DNA of 64,000 nucleotides from Pseudomonas alloputida (GTDB lineage: Bacteria > Pseudomonadota > Gammaproteobacteria > Pseudomonadales > Pseudomonadaceae): the NCBI RefSeq assembly GCF_021283545.2, contig NZ_CP128540.1:1-64000 (forward strand), written 5' to 3'. Below the pieces are notes generated by a model that was given only the letters and a program-made list of their open reading frames with translations, was not told where the DNA came from and ran no database searches. Position numbers and translations under genes: made by a program. Every line of letters begins with the position of its first letter. The stretch's first letter is position 1. Below are positions 1-12,445 of this stretch, in pieces.

Positions 1-1521
1 GTGTCAGTGGAACTTTGGCAGCAGTGCGTGGAGCTTCTGCGCGATGAACTGCCTGCCCAGCAATTCAACACCTGGATCCGTCCGCTACAGGTCGAAGCCG
101 AAGGCGACGAGTTGCGCGTCTATGCGCCTAACCGTTTCGTTCTCGATTGGGTCAATGAAAAGTACCTGGGGCGCTTGCTCGAGCTGTTGGGTGAGAACGG
201 TAGCGGCATTGCACCAGCCCTTTCCTTATTAATAGGTAGCCGTCGCAGCTCGGCCCCAAGGGCTGCGCCCAACGCGCCGGTCAGCGCTGCCGTTGCGGCT
301 TCGCTGGCGCAGACTCAGGCACACAAGACGGCCCCGGCAGCAGCGGTTGAACCCGTTGCCGTGGCTGCAGCCGAGCCTGTACTGGTCGAGACGTCTTCGC
401 GTGACAGCTTTGATGCCATGGCCGAGCCCGCTGCGGCGCCGCCCAGTGGTGGTGGCCGGGCTGAACAACGCACCGTGCAGGTTGAAGGTGCGCTCAAGCA
501 CACCAGTTACCTGAACCGGACCTTTACCTTTGACACCTTCGTCGAAGGTAAGTCGAACCAGCTCGCCCGCGCGGCTGCCTGGCAGGTTGCGGACAACCCT
601 AAGCATGGCTACAACCCACTGTTCCTTTATGGTGGTGTGGGTTTGGGTAAAACCCACCTTATGCATGCTGTGGGTAACCATCTGCTGAAGAAAAATCCGA
701 ACGCCAAGGTGGTGTACCTGCATTCGGAGCGTTTCGTCGCGGACATGGTCAAAGCGCTGCAACTCAATGCCATCAACGAATTCAAGCGCTTCTACCGCTC
801 GGTGGATGCTTTGCTGATCGACGATATCCAGTTCTTCGCTCGCAAAGAGCGCTCGCAAGAAGAGTTTTTCCACACCTTCAACGCCTTGCTCGAGGGTGGC
901 CAGCAGGTAATCCTTACCTCTGACCGCTATCCCAAGGAAATCGAAGGCCTGGAAGAGCGTCTGAAGTCGCGCTTTGGTTGGGGCCTGACGGTGGCTGTCG
1001 AGCCACCAGAGCTAGAGACCCGCGTAGCGATCCTGATGAAGAAGGCCGACCAGGCCAAAGTCGAGCTCCCGCATGACGCAGCCTTTTTCATCGCTCAGCG
1101 CATCCGGTCCAACGTCCGTGAGCTGGAAGGTGCACTGAAGCGGGTTATCGCTCACTCGCACTTCATGGGGCGTGACATCACCATCGAGCTGATTCGTGAA
1201 TCGCTCAAGGATCTGTTGGCGCTGCAAGACAAACTGGTCAGTGTGGATAACATTCAGCGTACCGTCGCTGAGTACTACAAGATCAAGATCTCCGATCTGT
1301 TGTCCAAGCGTCGTTCGCGTTCTGTCGCGCGCCCGCGTCAGGTAGCCATGGCCCTGTCCAAGGAGTTGACCAACCACAGTCTGCCCGAAATCGGCGACAT
1401 GTTCGGTGGTCGCGACCATACGACCGTGCTGCACGCCTGCCGCAAAATCAATGAACTGAAGGAATCCGACGCGGACATCCGCGAGGACTACAAGAACCTG
1501 CTGCGGACGCTGACGACCTGA
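1..1521 (+). CDS. dnaA: Chromosomal replication initiator DnaA
   Basis: Initiator that binds DnaA boxes at oriC, melts the origin and loads DnaB helicase. The 506-residue protein starts with GTG at the first base of the window. An N-terminal domain (about 1-85) is followed by a long Ala/Pro-rich linker (about 85-160). The AAA+ domain has Walker A GGVGLGKT at 211-218 and Walker B LLIDDIQF. The C-terminal box-binding helix has the DnaA signature [15 protein letters not shown]. It is the first gene of dnaA-dnaN-recF-gyrB. The upstream oriC lies outside the window. One exact TTATCCACA box lies inside the coding region (1242-1250, minus). Confidence 0.98.
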   Translation: MSVELWQQCVELLRDELPAQQFNTWIRPLQVEAEGDELRVYAPNRFVLDWVNEKYLGRLLELLGENGSGIAPALSLLIGSRRSSAPRAAPNAPVSAAVAASLAQTQAHKTAPAAAVEPVAVAAAEPVLVETSSRDSFDAMAEPAAAPPSGGGRAEQRTVQVEGALKHTSYLNRTFTFDTFVEGKSNQLARAAAWQVADNPKHGYNPLFLYGGVGLGKTHLMHAVGNHLLKKNPNAKVVYLHSERFVADMVKALQLNAINEFKRFYRSVDALLIDDIQFFARKERSQEEFFHTFNALLEGGQQVILTSDRYPKEIEGLEERLKSRFGWGLTVAVEPPELETRVAILMKKADQAKVELPHDAAFFIAQRIRSNVRELEGALKRVIAHSHFMGRDITIELIRESLKDLLALQDKLVSVDNIQRTVAEYYKIKISDLLSKRRSRSVARPRQVAMALSKELTNHSLPEIGDMFGGRDHTTVLHACRKINELKESDADIREDYKNLLRTLTT

Positions 1522-1561
1522 TGGCCGTCTGCGCAGCTAATTGAAGGCAAGGGACTAGACC

Positions 1562-2665
1562 ATGCATTTCACCATTCAACGCGAAGCCCTGTTGAAACCC
1601 CTGCAACTGGTCGCCGGTGTCGTCGAGCGCCGTCAGACCTTGCCGGTCCTGTCCAACGTATTGCTGGTCGTACAAGGCCAGCAACTGTCGTTGACCGGTA
1701 CCGACCTGGAAGTCGAGCTGGTAGGCCGCGTGCAACTGGAAGAGCCGGCCGAGCCTGGCGAGATCACTGTTCCTGCGCGCAAGCTGATGGACATCTGCAA
1801 AAGCCTGCCTAACGACGCCCTGATCGATATCAAGGTCGATGAGCAGAAATTGTTGGTAAAGGCCGGCCGCAGCCGCTTCACCCTGTCGACCCTGCCTGCC
1901 AATGACTTCCCGACTGTGGAAGAAGGCCCGGGTTCGCTGACCTGCAACCTGGAGCAGAGCAAGCTGCGCCGCCTGATCGAGCGAACCAGCTTCGCCATGG
2001 CCCAGCAGGATGTGCGCTATTACCTCAACGGCATGCTGCTTGAGGTTTCCCGCAACACGTTGCGCGCTGTATCCACCGACGGTCACCGCCTGGCGCTTTG
2101 CTCGATGAGCGCGCCGATCGAGCAGGAGGATCGACACCAGGTCATCGTGCCGCGTAAAGGTATCCTGGAGTTGGCGCGCCTGCTGACCGATCCTGAAGGT
2201 ATGGTCAGCATCGTGCTGGGCCAGCATCACATCCGCGCCACTACTGGTGAGTTCACCTTTACCTCCAAGCTGGTGGACGGCAAATTCCCGGACTACGAGC
2301 GCGTACTGCCCAAAGGCGGTGACAAGCTGGTCGTCGGAGACCGCCAGGCGCTGCGTGAAGCCTTCAGCCGTACAGCGATTCTTTCCAACGAAAAGTACCG
2401 CGGTATTCGCCTGCAGCTGGCAGCCGGTCAACTGAAGATCCAGGCTAACAACCCCGAGCAGGAAGAAGCCGAAGAAGAAATCAGCGTGGACTACGAAGGT
2501 AGCTCGCTGGAGATTGGTTTCAACGTCAGCTACTTGCTGGACGTGCTGGGCGTGATGACTACTGAGCAAGTTCGTCTGATCTTGTCCGATTCAAACAGCA
2601 GTGCGCTGCTGCAGGAAGCTGGCAATGACGATTCTTCCTACGTTGTCATGCCGATGCGCCTGTAA
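1562..2665 (+). CDS. dnaN: DNA polymerase III beta sliding clamp
   Basis: Ring-shaped processivity clamp that tethers DNA polymerase III and other replication and repair proteins to DNA. The 367-residue product has the usual length and begins with the typical clamp start MHFTIQREALLKPLQLVAGV. It ends with the conserved VMPMRL C-terminus of the subunit interface. The gene lies 40 bp after dnaA and 15 bp before recF, consistent with co-transcription. No internal disruption is seen. Confidence 0.98.
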   Translation: MHFTIQREALLKPLQLVAGVVERRQTLPVLSNVLLVVQGQQLSLTGTDLEVELVGRVQLEEPAEPGEITVPARKLMDICKSLPNDALIDIKVDEQKLLVKAGRSRFTLSTLPANDFPTVEEGPGSLTCNLEQSKLRRLIERTSFAMAQQDVRYYLNGMLLEVSRNTLRAVSTDGHRLALCSMSAPIEQEDRHQVIVPRKGILELARLLTDPEGMVSIVLGQHHIRATTGEFTFTSKLVDGKFPDYERVLPKGGDKLVVGDRQALREAFSRTAILSNEKYRGIRLQLAAGQLKIQANNPEQEEAEEEISVDYEGSSLEIGFNVSYLLDVLGVMTTEQVRLILSDSNSSALLQEAGNDDSSYVVMPMRL

Positions 2666-2680
2666 CCTGTAGCAGGCGAA

Positions 2681-6209
<3,529 letters not shown>

Positions 6210-6228
6210 TCAGGTGTAATTCGCCAGA

Positions 6229-6262
6229 CACTAAAAAGCCCGCTGCTGCGGGCTTTTTAGTG
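6229..6262. terminator. Terminator of the dnaA-gyrB operon
   Basis: A perfect inverted repeat CACTAAAAAGCCCGC / GCGGGCTTTTTAGTG with a tiny loop. The GC stem is flanked by an A-run and a T-run, so it can terminate in both directions. It sits between gyrB (plus) and the convergent rcnB-like gene (minus), with only 11 bp separating it from the latter. Confidence 0.92.
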
Positions 6263-6273
6263 CCTGCAAACAA

Positions 6274-6681
6274 TCAGTAGCCGGTGAGAATGTTCACGAT
6301 CACACCGCTGGCAATGGCCACCAGAACATAGTCGCCATTCACATACAGCCAACGATGATCACGAGGTGGCGCATACAGGTGGCGCGCTTTCCAGTCAGTT
6401 ACCCAGTAACGGTCCCCACGGTAATGAGGATCAACGGCATGACCACGCTGCCACTGCTTATGAGGTATCGGCATGCCTTGTTGTGGGCGGAAGTTTGGAT
6501 CACGGTAAGCAGGTCCGCGGCCATTGTCATGTCGGCCCTGGTGCTGTGGTTGACCATGTGGCGGGTTGCCTTGGTGCGATGGGCCGCCATCATGCCGATC
6601 AGGCGGGCCCGGTTGCGCGAAGCTTGCCAGCGGTGTGCTGAGCATGAGCGCGGCGCAGATCACGGTTAGGGCTTTCTTCAT
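6274..6681 (-). CDS. RcnB-like periplasmic protein
   Basis: A 135-residue secreted protein. The first ~22 residues (MKKALTVICAALMLSTPLASFA) form a signal peptide. A His/Pro/Gly-rich linker follows (about 23-75), then the conserved domain with GDRYWVTDWKARHLYAPPRDHRWLYV, typical of the RcnB family. E. coli RcnB helps keep nickel and cobalt homeostasis in the periplasm with the RcnA exporter. No RcnA or RcnR gene is beside it here, so a metal role is inferred from family only. The His-rich segment could bind metal. Confidence 0.8.
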   Translation of the reverse strand: MKKALTVICAALMLSTPLASFAQPGPPDRHDGGPSHQGNPPHGQPQHQGRHDNGRGPAYRDPNFRPQQGMPIPHKQWQRGHAVDPHYRGDRYWVTDWKARHLYAPPRDHRWLYVNGDYVLVAIASGVIVNILTGY

Positions 6682-6812
6682 TTTGATGCGGTCCTCTGCC
6701 TGTTAATCGCCTGGCAAGTATTGATTGCCAGGTTCGGTTAACTGATCAGACCACGATTTTTCCCTTTCAATGTCAGGGCGCAGGTAAAGGTCCGGTAAAG
6801 TCTGGCGTTCTT

Positions 6813-8105
6813 TCAGTTCAGCCCGAGCGCTTTCAAGCGGCGATACAGCGTGCGTTCACTCATGCCAAGATGACTGGCCAGTTCACTGCGCGAGCCTTTG
6901 AACTGCTCCAGCGCCTGCGCCAGCTCACCCAAGTCATTGCGACGGCCGCTTCCTTTAGCCGCGCCAGTCAGCCCGGTGTCTTCCGGTAAATGCTCTGGCC
7001 TGATCACACCGTCATCGGCAAACAAACGCGCGCGTTCCAGAATGTTGCGCAGCTCGCGGATATTGCCCGGAAACGGATGCAATGCAAGTTGCTGCAAGGC
7101 ATCTTCACTCAGCCTGGGCGTCGGCTGGCCGGCCATGCGCTGCAGCAGGCTCTGTGCGAGCAGCGGCAGATCTTCCACCCGTTCGCGCAATGCAGGCAGA
7201 CGAATCGGGAAGCCGCTGATGCGGTAATACAGGTCTTCACGGAAGGAGCCATCCGCGACCATTTGTTTAAGTGGTTTATGGGTGGCCGATATCAGGCGGA
7301 AATCCGAATGCACAGTGCGCAGGCTGCCCACGGGACGGAAACTCCCGGACTCTATCAGGCGCAGCAACTTCACCTGCATCGCCAGCGGCACTTCACCAAT
7401 TTCATCGAGGAACAGGGTGCCGCCATGCGCCGCCTCGGCCAAGCCGATCTTGCGCTGATTCGCCCCGGTGAACGCACCCTTCTCATAGCCGAACAGTTCA
7501 CTCTCGAACAACGACTCGGTCAGGCCGGTGCAGTCGACCACCACCAGTGGGCCGTTGGCCCTGGGGCTGCCCATGTGCACTGCACGGGCGAACAGCTCCT
7601 TGCCGGTCCCCGACTCCCCCTGCAGCAACACCGGGATCTGCGCCGGTGCCGCACGCTGCAGGCTGGCCAGCGCGGCCTTGAAGGTTGGCGCGCGGCCGAC
7701 CAACCCTTGCTCCTGAGGCTGCGCCGAGGCGAGGGTGATGGTGGTGAGGCGTTCGACAAAGGCCACTACCTTGCCCTGCTCATCCAGGATCGGCCGCAAC
7801 TCCACATCCACATGCTCCGGGCCGCGTGGTGTGTGATGAATGTGCAATACCCGCTCCGGTACCTTGCTGTCCCACGCCTTGCGCATCGGGCAATGTTCGC
7901 CAGCCTGGTCGCACGGCACCGCGTAGTGGTGCGAAACCCTGTGGCACTTCTCGCCCAGTGGGGCCTGATCATGCCGGCCAAACTGACGGCGATAGGCCGC
8001 ATTGGCGGCGAGGATGTTGTAGTCGGTGTCCAACACGATGGTCGGGAGGGCATCGTGCTCGAGGTAGGAAACCAGAGCTAGGATGAGAGGATGGGCTTCA
8101 GGCAT
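6813..8105 (-). CDS. fisR: FisR-type sigma-54-dependent sulfide/persulfide-responsive activator
   Basis: A 430-residue enhancer-binding protein, taking the start at the ATG beginning [16 protein letters not shown]-like sensor domain (about 1-120) carries Cys54, Cys65 and Cys72, followed by an AAA+ domain (Walker A GESGTGKE 163-170, sigma-54 contact motif GAFTGA) and a Fis-type helix-turn-helix at the C-terminus ([20 protein letters not shown]). The Cys spacing matches the polysulfide-sensing cysteines I recall for FisR of Cupriavidus. It is divergent from persulfide dioxygenase and sqr, and the gap between them holds a -24/-12 promoter. An in-frame start 111 bp upstream is possible but would run into the UAS region. 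Confidence 0.88.
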   Translation of the reverse strand: MPEAHPLILALVSYLEHDALPTIVLDTDYNILAANAAYRRQFGRHDQAPLGEKCHRVSHHYAVPCDQAGEHCPMRKAWDSKVPERVLHIHHTPRGPEHVDVELRPILDEQGKVVAFVERLTTITLASAQPQEQGLVGRAPTFKAALASLQRAAPAQIPVLLQGESGTGKELFARAVHMGSPRANGPLVVVDCTGLTESLFESELFGYEKGAFTGANQRKIGLAEAAHGGTLFLDEIGEVPLAMQVKLLRLIESGSFRPVGSLRTVHSDFRLISATHKPLKQMVADGSFREDLYYRISGFPIRLPALRERVEDLPLLAQSLLQRMAGQPTPRLSEDALQQLALHPFPGNIRELRNILERARLFADDGVIRPEHLPEDTGLTGAAKGSGRRNDLGELAQALEQFKGSRSELASHLGMSERTLYRRLKALGLN

Positions 8106-8153
8106 GTCGGCACCGTATGGATGACCGACGCAGGGTAACAAGGACTGCCAAAC

Positions 8154-8238
8154 ACTGCCATTGGCTGTCAGTCGACTGCCACCTGGGCTGCCAGTTTTGC
8201 CCGCAGCTGTCTGCAACTGGCCGGTTTTACTGGCCAGT
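8154..8238. promoter_or_regulatory. Three inverted-repeat upstream activator sites for FisR
   Basis: Three inverted repeats framed by ACTG and CAGT lie at 8154-8172, 8175-8195 and 8216-8238. Their left edges are 21 and 41 bp apart, close to two and four helical turns, so dimers could bind on one DNA face. They end 16 bp before a sigma-54 -24/-12 promoter driving the sulfide operon. Assignment to FisR is inferred from position and from the usual three-site enhancers of such activators. Confidence 0.65.
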
Positions 8239-8253
8239 GAGTGGCAAAAAGCC

Positions 8254-8269
8254 TGGCATGCATCTTGAT
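8254..8269 (+). promoter_or_regulatory. Sigma-54 (-24/-12) promoter of the persulfide dioxygenase-sqr operon
   Basis: TGGCATGCATCTTGAT fits the RpoN consensus TGGCACG-N4-TTGCA: the -24 GG is kept, and the -12 element is TTGAT instead of TTGCA. It lies 58 bp upstream of the pdo start codon and just downstream of three phased activator sites. The divergent gene encodes a protein with the sigma-54-contacting GAFTGA motif. Confidence 0.75.
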
Positions 8270-8327
8270 AAAGCTCCTGTCACTGCCTACGCCTGTACAA
8301 GGCGGGGCGGATAAATTGGAGAACGTG

Positions 8328-9212
8328 ATGATCATCGGCAACAACCTTCACGTGGACGCCTTCTACGACGAGGCGACCTCGACCATCAGCTACCTGGTCA
8401 TGGACCGTGAAACCCGACAATGCGCATTGATCGACAGCGTGCTGGATTATGACCCCAAGTCCGGGCGCACCTGCAGCGCTTCGGCTGATCGCCTGATCGA
8501 GCGTGTGAACGAGCTGAATGCCAGTGTGCGGTGGGTGCTGGAAACTCATGTACACGCCGACCACCTTTCAGCCGCTGCCTATTTGAAGGAAAAGCTGGGC
8601 GGCCATACCGCAATTGGCGCGCACATTACCCAGGTGCAGAAAGTGTTTGGCGCCTTGTTCAACGCAGAGCCCGGCTTCGCCCGTGATGGCAGCCAGTTCG
8701 ATGTGCTGCTCGAAGACGAGGAAGGTTTCCGGATTGGCAACCTGCAGGCCCGTGCGTTGCACACGCCTGGGCACACACCCGCGTGCATGAGTTTCATGAT
8801 CGAAGATGCCGGCGAGATCGCGGTGTTCGTTGGAGACACCTTGTTCATGCCCGACTATGGCACCGCCCGCTGCGACTTCCCCGGGGCCGATGCCCGCACC
8901 TTGTACCGCTCAATCCGTCGCCTGCTGGCTTTCCCCGATCAGACGCGGTTGTTCATGTGCCACGACTACCTGCCAGGTGGCCGCGACATGCAGTACGTCA
9001 CAACTGTCGCCGAGCAGCGCGCCCACAACATTCACATCCATCAGGGTATCGATGAGGACAGCTTCGTTGCCATGCGCGAAGCGCGCGACAAGACGCTCGA
9101 AATGCCTGTGCTGATCCTGCCTTCAGTGCAGGTGAACATGCGTAGCGGCCAACTGCCCCCACCGGAGGCGAACGGTGTGAGCTATCTGAAGATCCCGCTG
9201 AACAAGCTGTAA
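8328..9212 (+). CDS. pdo: Persulfide dioxygenase (ETHE1-like metallo-beta-lactamase fold)
   Basis: Mononuclear iron enzyme expected to oxidise glutathione persulfide to sulfite. Start ATG 8328 has GGAG 6 bp upstream and gives 294 residues. Metal-ligand motifs are ETHVHADH (72-79), HTPGHTPACMSFM and VGDTLF. The family also includes enzymes named Blh. It is first in an operon with sqr (40 bp gap) and a TauE-type permease. Together they would take sulfide to persulfide, then sulfite, then export. A FisR-type activator is divergent. Confidence 0.88.
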   Translation: MIIGNNLHVDAFYDEATSTISYLVMDRETRQCALIDSVLDYDPKSGRTCSASADRLIERVNELNASVRWVLETHVHADHLSAAAYLKEKLGGHTAIGAHITQVQKVFGALFNAEPGFARDGSQFDVLLEDEEGFRIGNLQARALHTPGHTPACMSFMIEDAGEIAVFVGDTLFMPDYGTARCDFPGADARTLYRSIRRLLAFPDQTRLFMCHDYLPGGRDMQYVTTVAEQRAHNIHIHQGIDEDSFVAMREARDKTLEMPVLILPSVQVNMRSGQLPPPEANGVSYLKIPLNKL

Positions 9213-9252
9213 GCGCCCTGCCCCCATAATCAGATTTCCAGGATTTACCGCC

Positions 9253-10521
9253 ATGCCTGCCTTGTTGTCCCCTGCCAATACCGACCACCACAAGGTGGTC
9301 ATCGTCGGTGCCGGTGCCGCCGGAATCGCCACTGCTTCCAGCCTGATCAGCCGCGACCCATCGTTGGACGTCGCCTTGATCGACCCTGCCGAAGTGCACT
9401 ACTACCAACCCGGCTGGACCATGGTCGGTGCCGGTGTGTTCAAGGCACCAAGCACTGCCCGCACCATGGCGTCGACCATTCCTCGCGGTGTGCGCTGGGT
9501 CAAGGCGCGGGTAAAGGGATTCGACCCATTGGCCCAGTTGGTCATCCTCGATGATGGTCGCGCCATCAGCTATGAACAGCTGATCGTCTGCCCCGGCCTC
9601 AAGCTGGACTGGGCGGCCATTGATGGGCTCAGCGAGACCCTGGGCCGCAACGGTGTCACCTCCAACTATCGCTACGACCTGGCACCCTATACCTGGGAGC
9701 TGGTGCAAAAGCTCAAGCAAGGACGCGCGTTGTTCAGCCAGCCGCCCATGCCGATCAAGTGCGCCGGTGCACCACAGAAGGCGCTGTATCTGTCTTGCGA
9801 CCACTGGCTGCGCCATGGCCATTTGGGGGCGGTGAAAGCCAGCTTCTACAATGCGGGTGCCGTACTGTTCGGTGTCGCCGACTATGTGCCCGCGCTGATG
9901 AAGTACATCGAGAAATACGCCGTCGACCTCAACTTCTCCCACAGGTTGGTAGCAGTAGACGGCCCGGGAAAGCGCGCTACATTCTTGCGTACCCTGCCCG
10001 ATGGCAGCAGCGAAACGCGCATCGAGGCCTTCGACATGCTGCACGTGGTACCGCCACAGGTGGCGCCAGACTTCATTCGCGAAAGCCCCTTGGCGGATAG
10101 CTCCGGCTGGGTTGACGTCGATCCGCATACCCTGCGCCATCGCAAATACACCAACGTTCATGCCCTAGGTGACGTGGCTAACACCAGCAATGCCAAGACC
10201 GCCGCTGCGGCGCGCAAGCAGGCACCGGTGGTCGCCAACAATGTGCTGGTGGCGCTGGGCAGGCTGGCGACCTTGGCCCAGTACGACGGCTATGGCTCGT
10301 GCCCGCTTACCGTCGAGCGCGGCAAGATCGTCCTGGCCGAGTTCACCTATGGCGGCAAGCTGGCCCCGAGCTTCCCCAACTGGTTACTGGATGGCCGCAA
10401 GCCGACCCGTCTGGCCTGGCTGCTCAAGGCACAGGCGCTGCCACCGCTGTACTGGCAAGGCATGCTCAAGGGGCGCGAGTGGTTGGCACGCCCGCAGCTG
10501 GTAGCCGAGGGTGGGCAGTGA
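9253..10521 (+). CDS. sqr: Sulfide:quinone oxidoreductase
   Basis: Membrane-associated FAD enzyme that oxidises H2S to sulfane sulfur and passes electrons to ubiquinone. The 422-residue product has the N-terminal FAD-binding GAGAAG (19-24) and HYYQPGWTMVGAG typical of SQR. Candidate redox or structural cysteines are C113 (in CPGL), C170 and C182. It lies between persulfide dioxygenase and the TauE-like gene, whose GTG start overlaps its TGA. The context supports sulfide detoxification rather than chemolithotrophy. Confidence 0.9.
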   Translation: MPALLSPANTDHHKVVIVGAGAAGIATASSLISRDPSLDVALIDPAEVHYYQPGWTMVGAGVFKAPSTARTMASTIPRGVRWVKARVKGFDPLAQLVILDDGRAISYEQLIVCPGLKLDWAAIDGLSETLGRNGVTSNYRYDLAPYTWELVQKLKQGRALFSQPPMPIKCAGAPQKALYLSCDHWLRHGHLGAVKASFYNAGAVLFGVADYVPALMKYIEKYAVDLNFSHRLVAVDGPGKRATFLRTLPDGSSETRIEAFDMLHVVPPQVAPDFIRESPLADSSGWVDVDPHTLRHRKYTNVHALGDVANTSNAKTAAAARKQAPVVANNVLVALGRLATLAQYDGYGSCPLTVERGKIVLAEFTYGGKLAPSFPNWLLDGRKPTRLAWLLKAQALPPLYWQGMLKGREWLARPQLVAEGGQ

Positions 10522-11336
10522 TCGAGCATCAACTGTTAGGGGCGGGTCTGGGCGCAATCATCGGCGCGGTGCTGGCGCTGACCGGCGCAGGCGGTGGCAT
10601 TCTCGCAGTACCCTTGCTGGTGTTCGGCCTGGGGCTATCGATGGTCGAAGCGGCACCGGTGGGCCTGTTGGCTGTAGGTTTGGCATCAGCGGTTGGTGCG
10701 GTGCTGGGCTTGCGCCAAGGGCTGGTGCGTTATCGGGCTGCGCTGTTCATCGCGTTGGTTGGTGTTGCAGCAGCGCCGTTCGGGCTGATGCTGGCGCACC
10801 GCCTGCCGAATGCACCGTTGCAGGTGGTATTCGCCGGCGTGCTGGTTTATGCCTGCCTGCGCATCTGGCGCAAGGCGGCCAAAGAACTGTGTGGCGAAGC
10901 CAATGGCGCTCATCGCTTTATCGAGCCGTGTGTGCTGAACCCGCTGCAGGGTCGTTTGCGCTGGACCCTGCCCTGCGCGCGCGCACTGGCATTCACGGGT
11001 GCCTTGTCCGGGTTGTTGTCCGGCTTGCTGGGCGTGGGTGGGGGGTTCGTCATCATCCCTGCCCTGAACCGCTACACCAACCTGCGCATGGCCAGCATCG
11101 TCTCCACCTCGCTGGCGGTGATTGCCCTGGTCTCTACCGGCAGTGTGGTCAGCGCCAGCCTTGCGGGCGTCATGCACTGGCAGGTTGGCGCCCCGTTTGC
11201 CGTCGGCGCAGTGCTCGGTCTGCTGCTGGCGCGGCCTTTGGCAGCCAGATTGGCCGGGCCGCGTCTGCAGCAGATGTTTGCCGTGGCAGGTTGGGCCGCT
11301 GCCCTGTTGTTGGCCGGCAAGGCTCTACTCGGCTAG
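10518..11336 (+). CDS. TauE/SafE-family membrane permease (probable sulfite exporter)
   Basis: A 272-residue integral membrane protein with about eight hydrophobic segments. Two repeat-like Gly-rich motifs characteristic of TauE/SafE (LTGAGGGILAVPLL near the N-terminus and LGVGGGFVIIPAL mid-protein) are present. The GTG start at 10518 overlaps the sqr stop by 4 bp, which indicates translational coupling. Placed after persulfide dioxygenase and SQR, it probably exports the sulfite made by the pathway. Substrate is inferred from context. It is convergent with, and overlaps by 12 bp, the following LysR gene. Confidence 0.87.
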   Translation: MIEHQLLGAGLGAIIGAVLALTGAGGGILAVPLLVFGLGLSMVEAAPVGLLAVGLASAVGAVLGLRQGLVRYRAALFIALVGVAAAPFGLMLAHRLPNAPLQVVFAGVLVYACLRIWRKAAKELCGEANGAHRFIEPCVLNPLQGRLRWTLPCARALAFTGALSGLLSGLLGVGGGFVIIPALNRYTNLRMASIVSTSLAVIALVSTGSVVSASLAGVMHWQVGAPFAVGAVLGLLLARPLAARLAGPRLQQMFAVAGWAAALLLAGKALLG

Positions 11337-12212
11337 CAACTCGCTTTGTTCGGCCGCGCACAACGCCAGCAGGTAGTCCCACACCACCCGCAGGCGCACA
11401 GACTTGTGCAGCTCGCGGCGGGTGCAGATCCAGTAGCTGCGCTGGATGGTTTCTCCCGGCAGCACGCGCACCAGTGTCGGGTCGTGGCGGGCCATGTAGT
11501 TGGGCAGCACGGCGATGCCCAGCCCGGCGCGGGCGGCGGCTTGCTGGGCGATCACGCTGGTGCTTCGAAACACCACGTTGGGTACTCGGCAGAAACTGTT
11601 GAGAAACAGCAGTTCCTGGCTGAACAGCAAATCGTCAACGTAGCCGATCCAGCTGTGCCGGGCCAGGTCTTCGCGGTGGCGCAGTGGCGGCGCGCGGTCC
11701 AGGTAGGCCTGGCTGGCGTATAGCGCCAGGCGGTAGTCGGTGAGTTTGCGGGTGATCAGCAGATCGGCGTTGGGCCGCTCCAGATGGATGCTGATTTCTG
11801 CCTCGCGGTTGAGGATGCTGACGAAGCGCGGCACCGCTACCAATTCCACCTCCAGGCCGGGGTAGCGCTCGAACAACGCGTTCATGCGTGGGGTGAAGAA
11901 CATGATGCCGATGCCTTCGGTTACCCCCAGGCGAATCTTGCCCAGCGGGGTGATGGCCTGGGTGATTTCCTCCTGTGCCAGCAGGGCGACGTTCTCCATG
12001 GCTTCGGCATGCTTGAGCAGGGCTTGACCCGAGGGGGTCAGCTCGTACCCCTGGGCATGTTGCACGAACAGCGCGGTCCCCAGGCTCTGCTCGATGCTCT
12101 CGATATGCCGGGCCACGGTGCTGTGGGTAGTGTTCAGGCGCTTGGCGGCGGTCAGCAAGCGGCCGCTGCGCTGCAACTCGAGGAAAAACCGCAGATCATT
12201 CCAGTCGAACAT
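11325..12212 (-). CDS. LysR-family transcriptional regulator
   Basis: A 295-residue LysR-type regulator. The winged helix-turn-helix (about 1-60: FLELQRSGRLLTAAKRLNTT, then HIESIEQSLGTALF) is followed by a substrate-binding effector domain. It is divergent from the GMC oxidoreductase gene, from which it is separated by 233 bp, so it probably controls that gene and perhaps the transporter downstream. The inducer is unknown. Its 3' end overlaps the tauE-like gene by 12 bp on the opposite strand. Confidence 0.88.
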   Translation of the reverse strand: MFDWNDLRFFLELQRSGRLLTAAKRLNTTHSTVARHIESIEQSLGTALFVQHAQGYELTPSGQALLKHAEAMENVALLAQEEITQAITPLGKIRLGVTEGIGIMFFTPRMNALFERYPGLEVELVAVPRFVSILNREAEISIHLERPNADLLITRKLTDYRLALYASQAYLDRAPPLRHREDLARHSWIGYVDDLLFSQELLFLNSFCRVPNVVFRSTSVIAQQAAARAGLGIAVLPNYMARHDPTLVRVLPGETIQRSYWICTRRELHKSVRLRVVWDYLLALCAAEQSELLAE

Positions 12213-12445
12213 GCTTGTCCTTTATGGCAGTTCGTTCCGGCCTCTTAACGGGCATGCCCACAGGTGCGGTGAACACCCTGAAGGTAACGTGATCCCTGAG
12301 CTGCGGGCGAGCCCGTGAAGAGGTCGGTACAGGCTTGCCCCTGTGCTAAAACGCACAGCGGCTGCGCGAAATCTCGTGTTTCATCCACGAAATTACTCAC
12401 TAAGATGGATCGGGACAAGAATAAAAAACAGGCGCGAGGTTGCAC
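12213..12445. promoter_or_regulatory. Divergent control region between lysR and GMC oxidoreductase
   Basis: This 233-bp gap separates divergently transcribed lysR and GMC genes and should hold both promoters and the LysR operator. A short inverted repeat TTTC..GAAA lies in the sequence CGTGTTTCATCCACGAAA near 12374-12391, and the gap ends in an AT-rich stretch before the GMC ribosome-binding site. No promoter can be assigned with certainty. Confidence 0.4.

Noticed and set aside
1448..2569. A 373-codon open frame antisense to dnaN
   Set aside because: It is a shadow of dnaN with no domain or regulatory signals.
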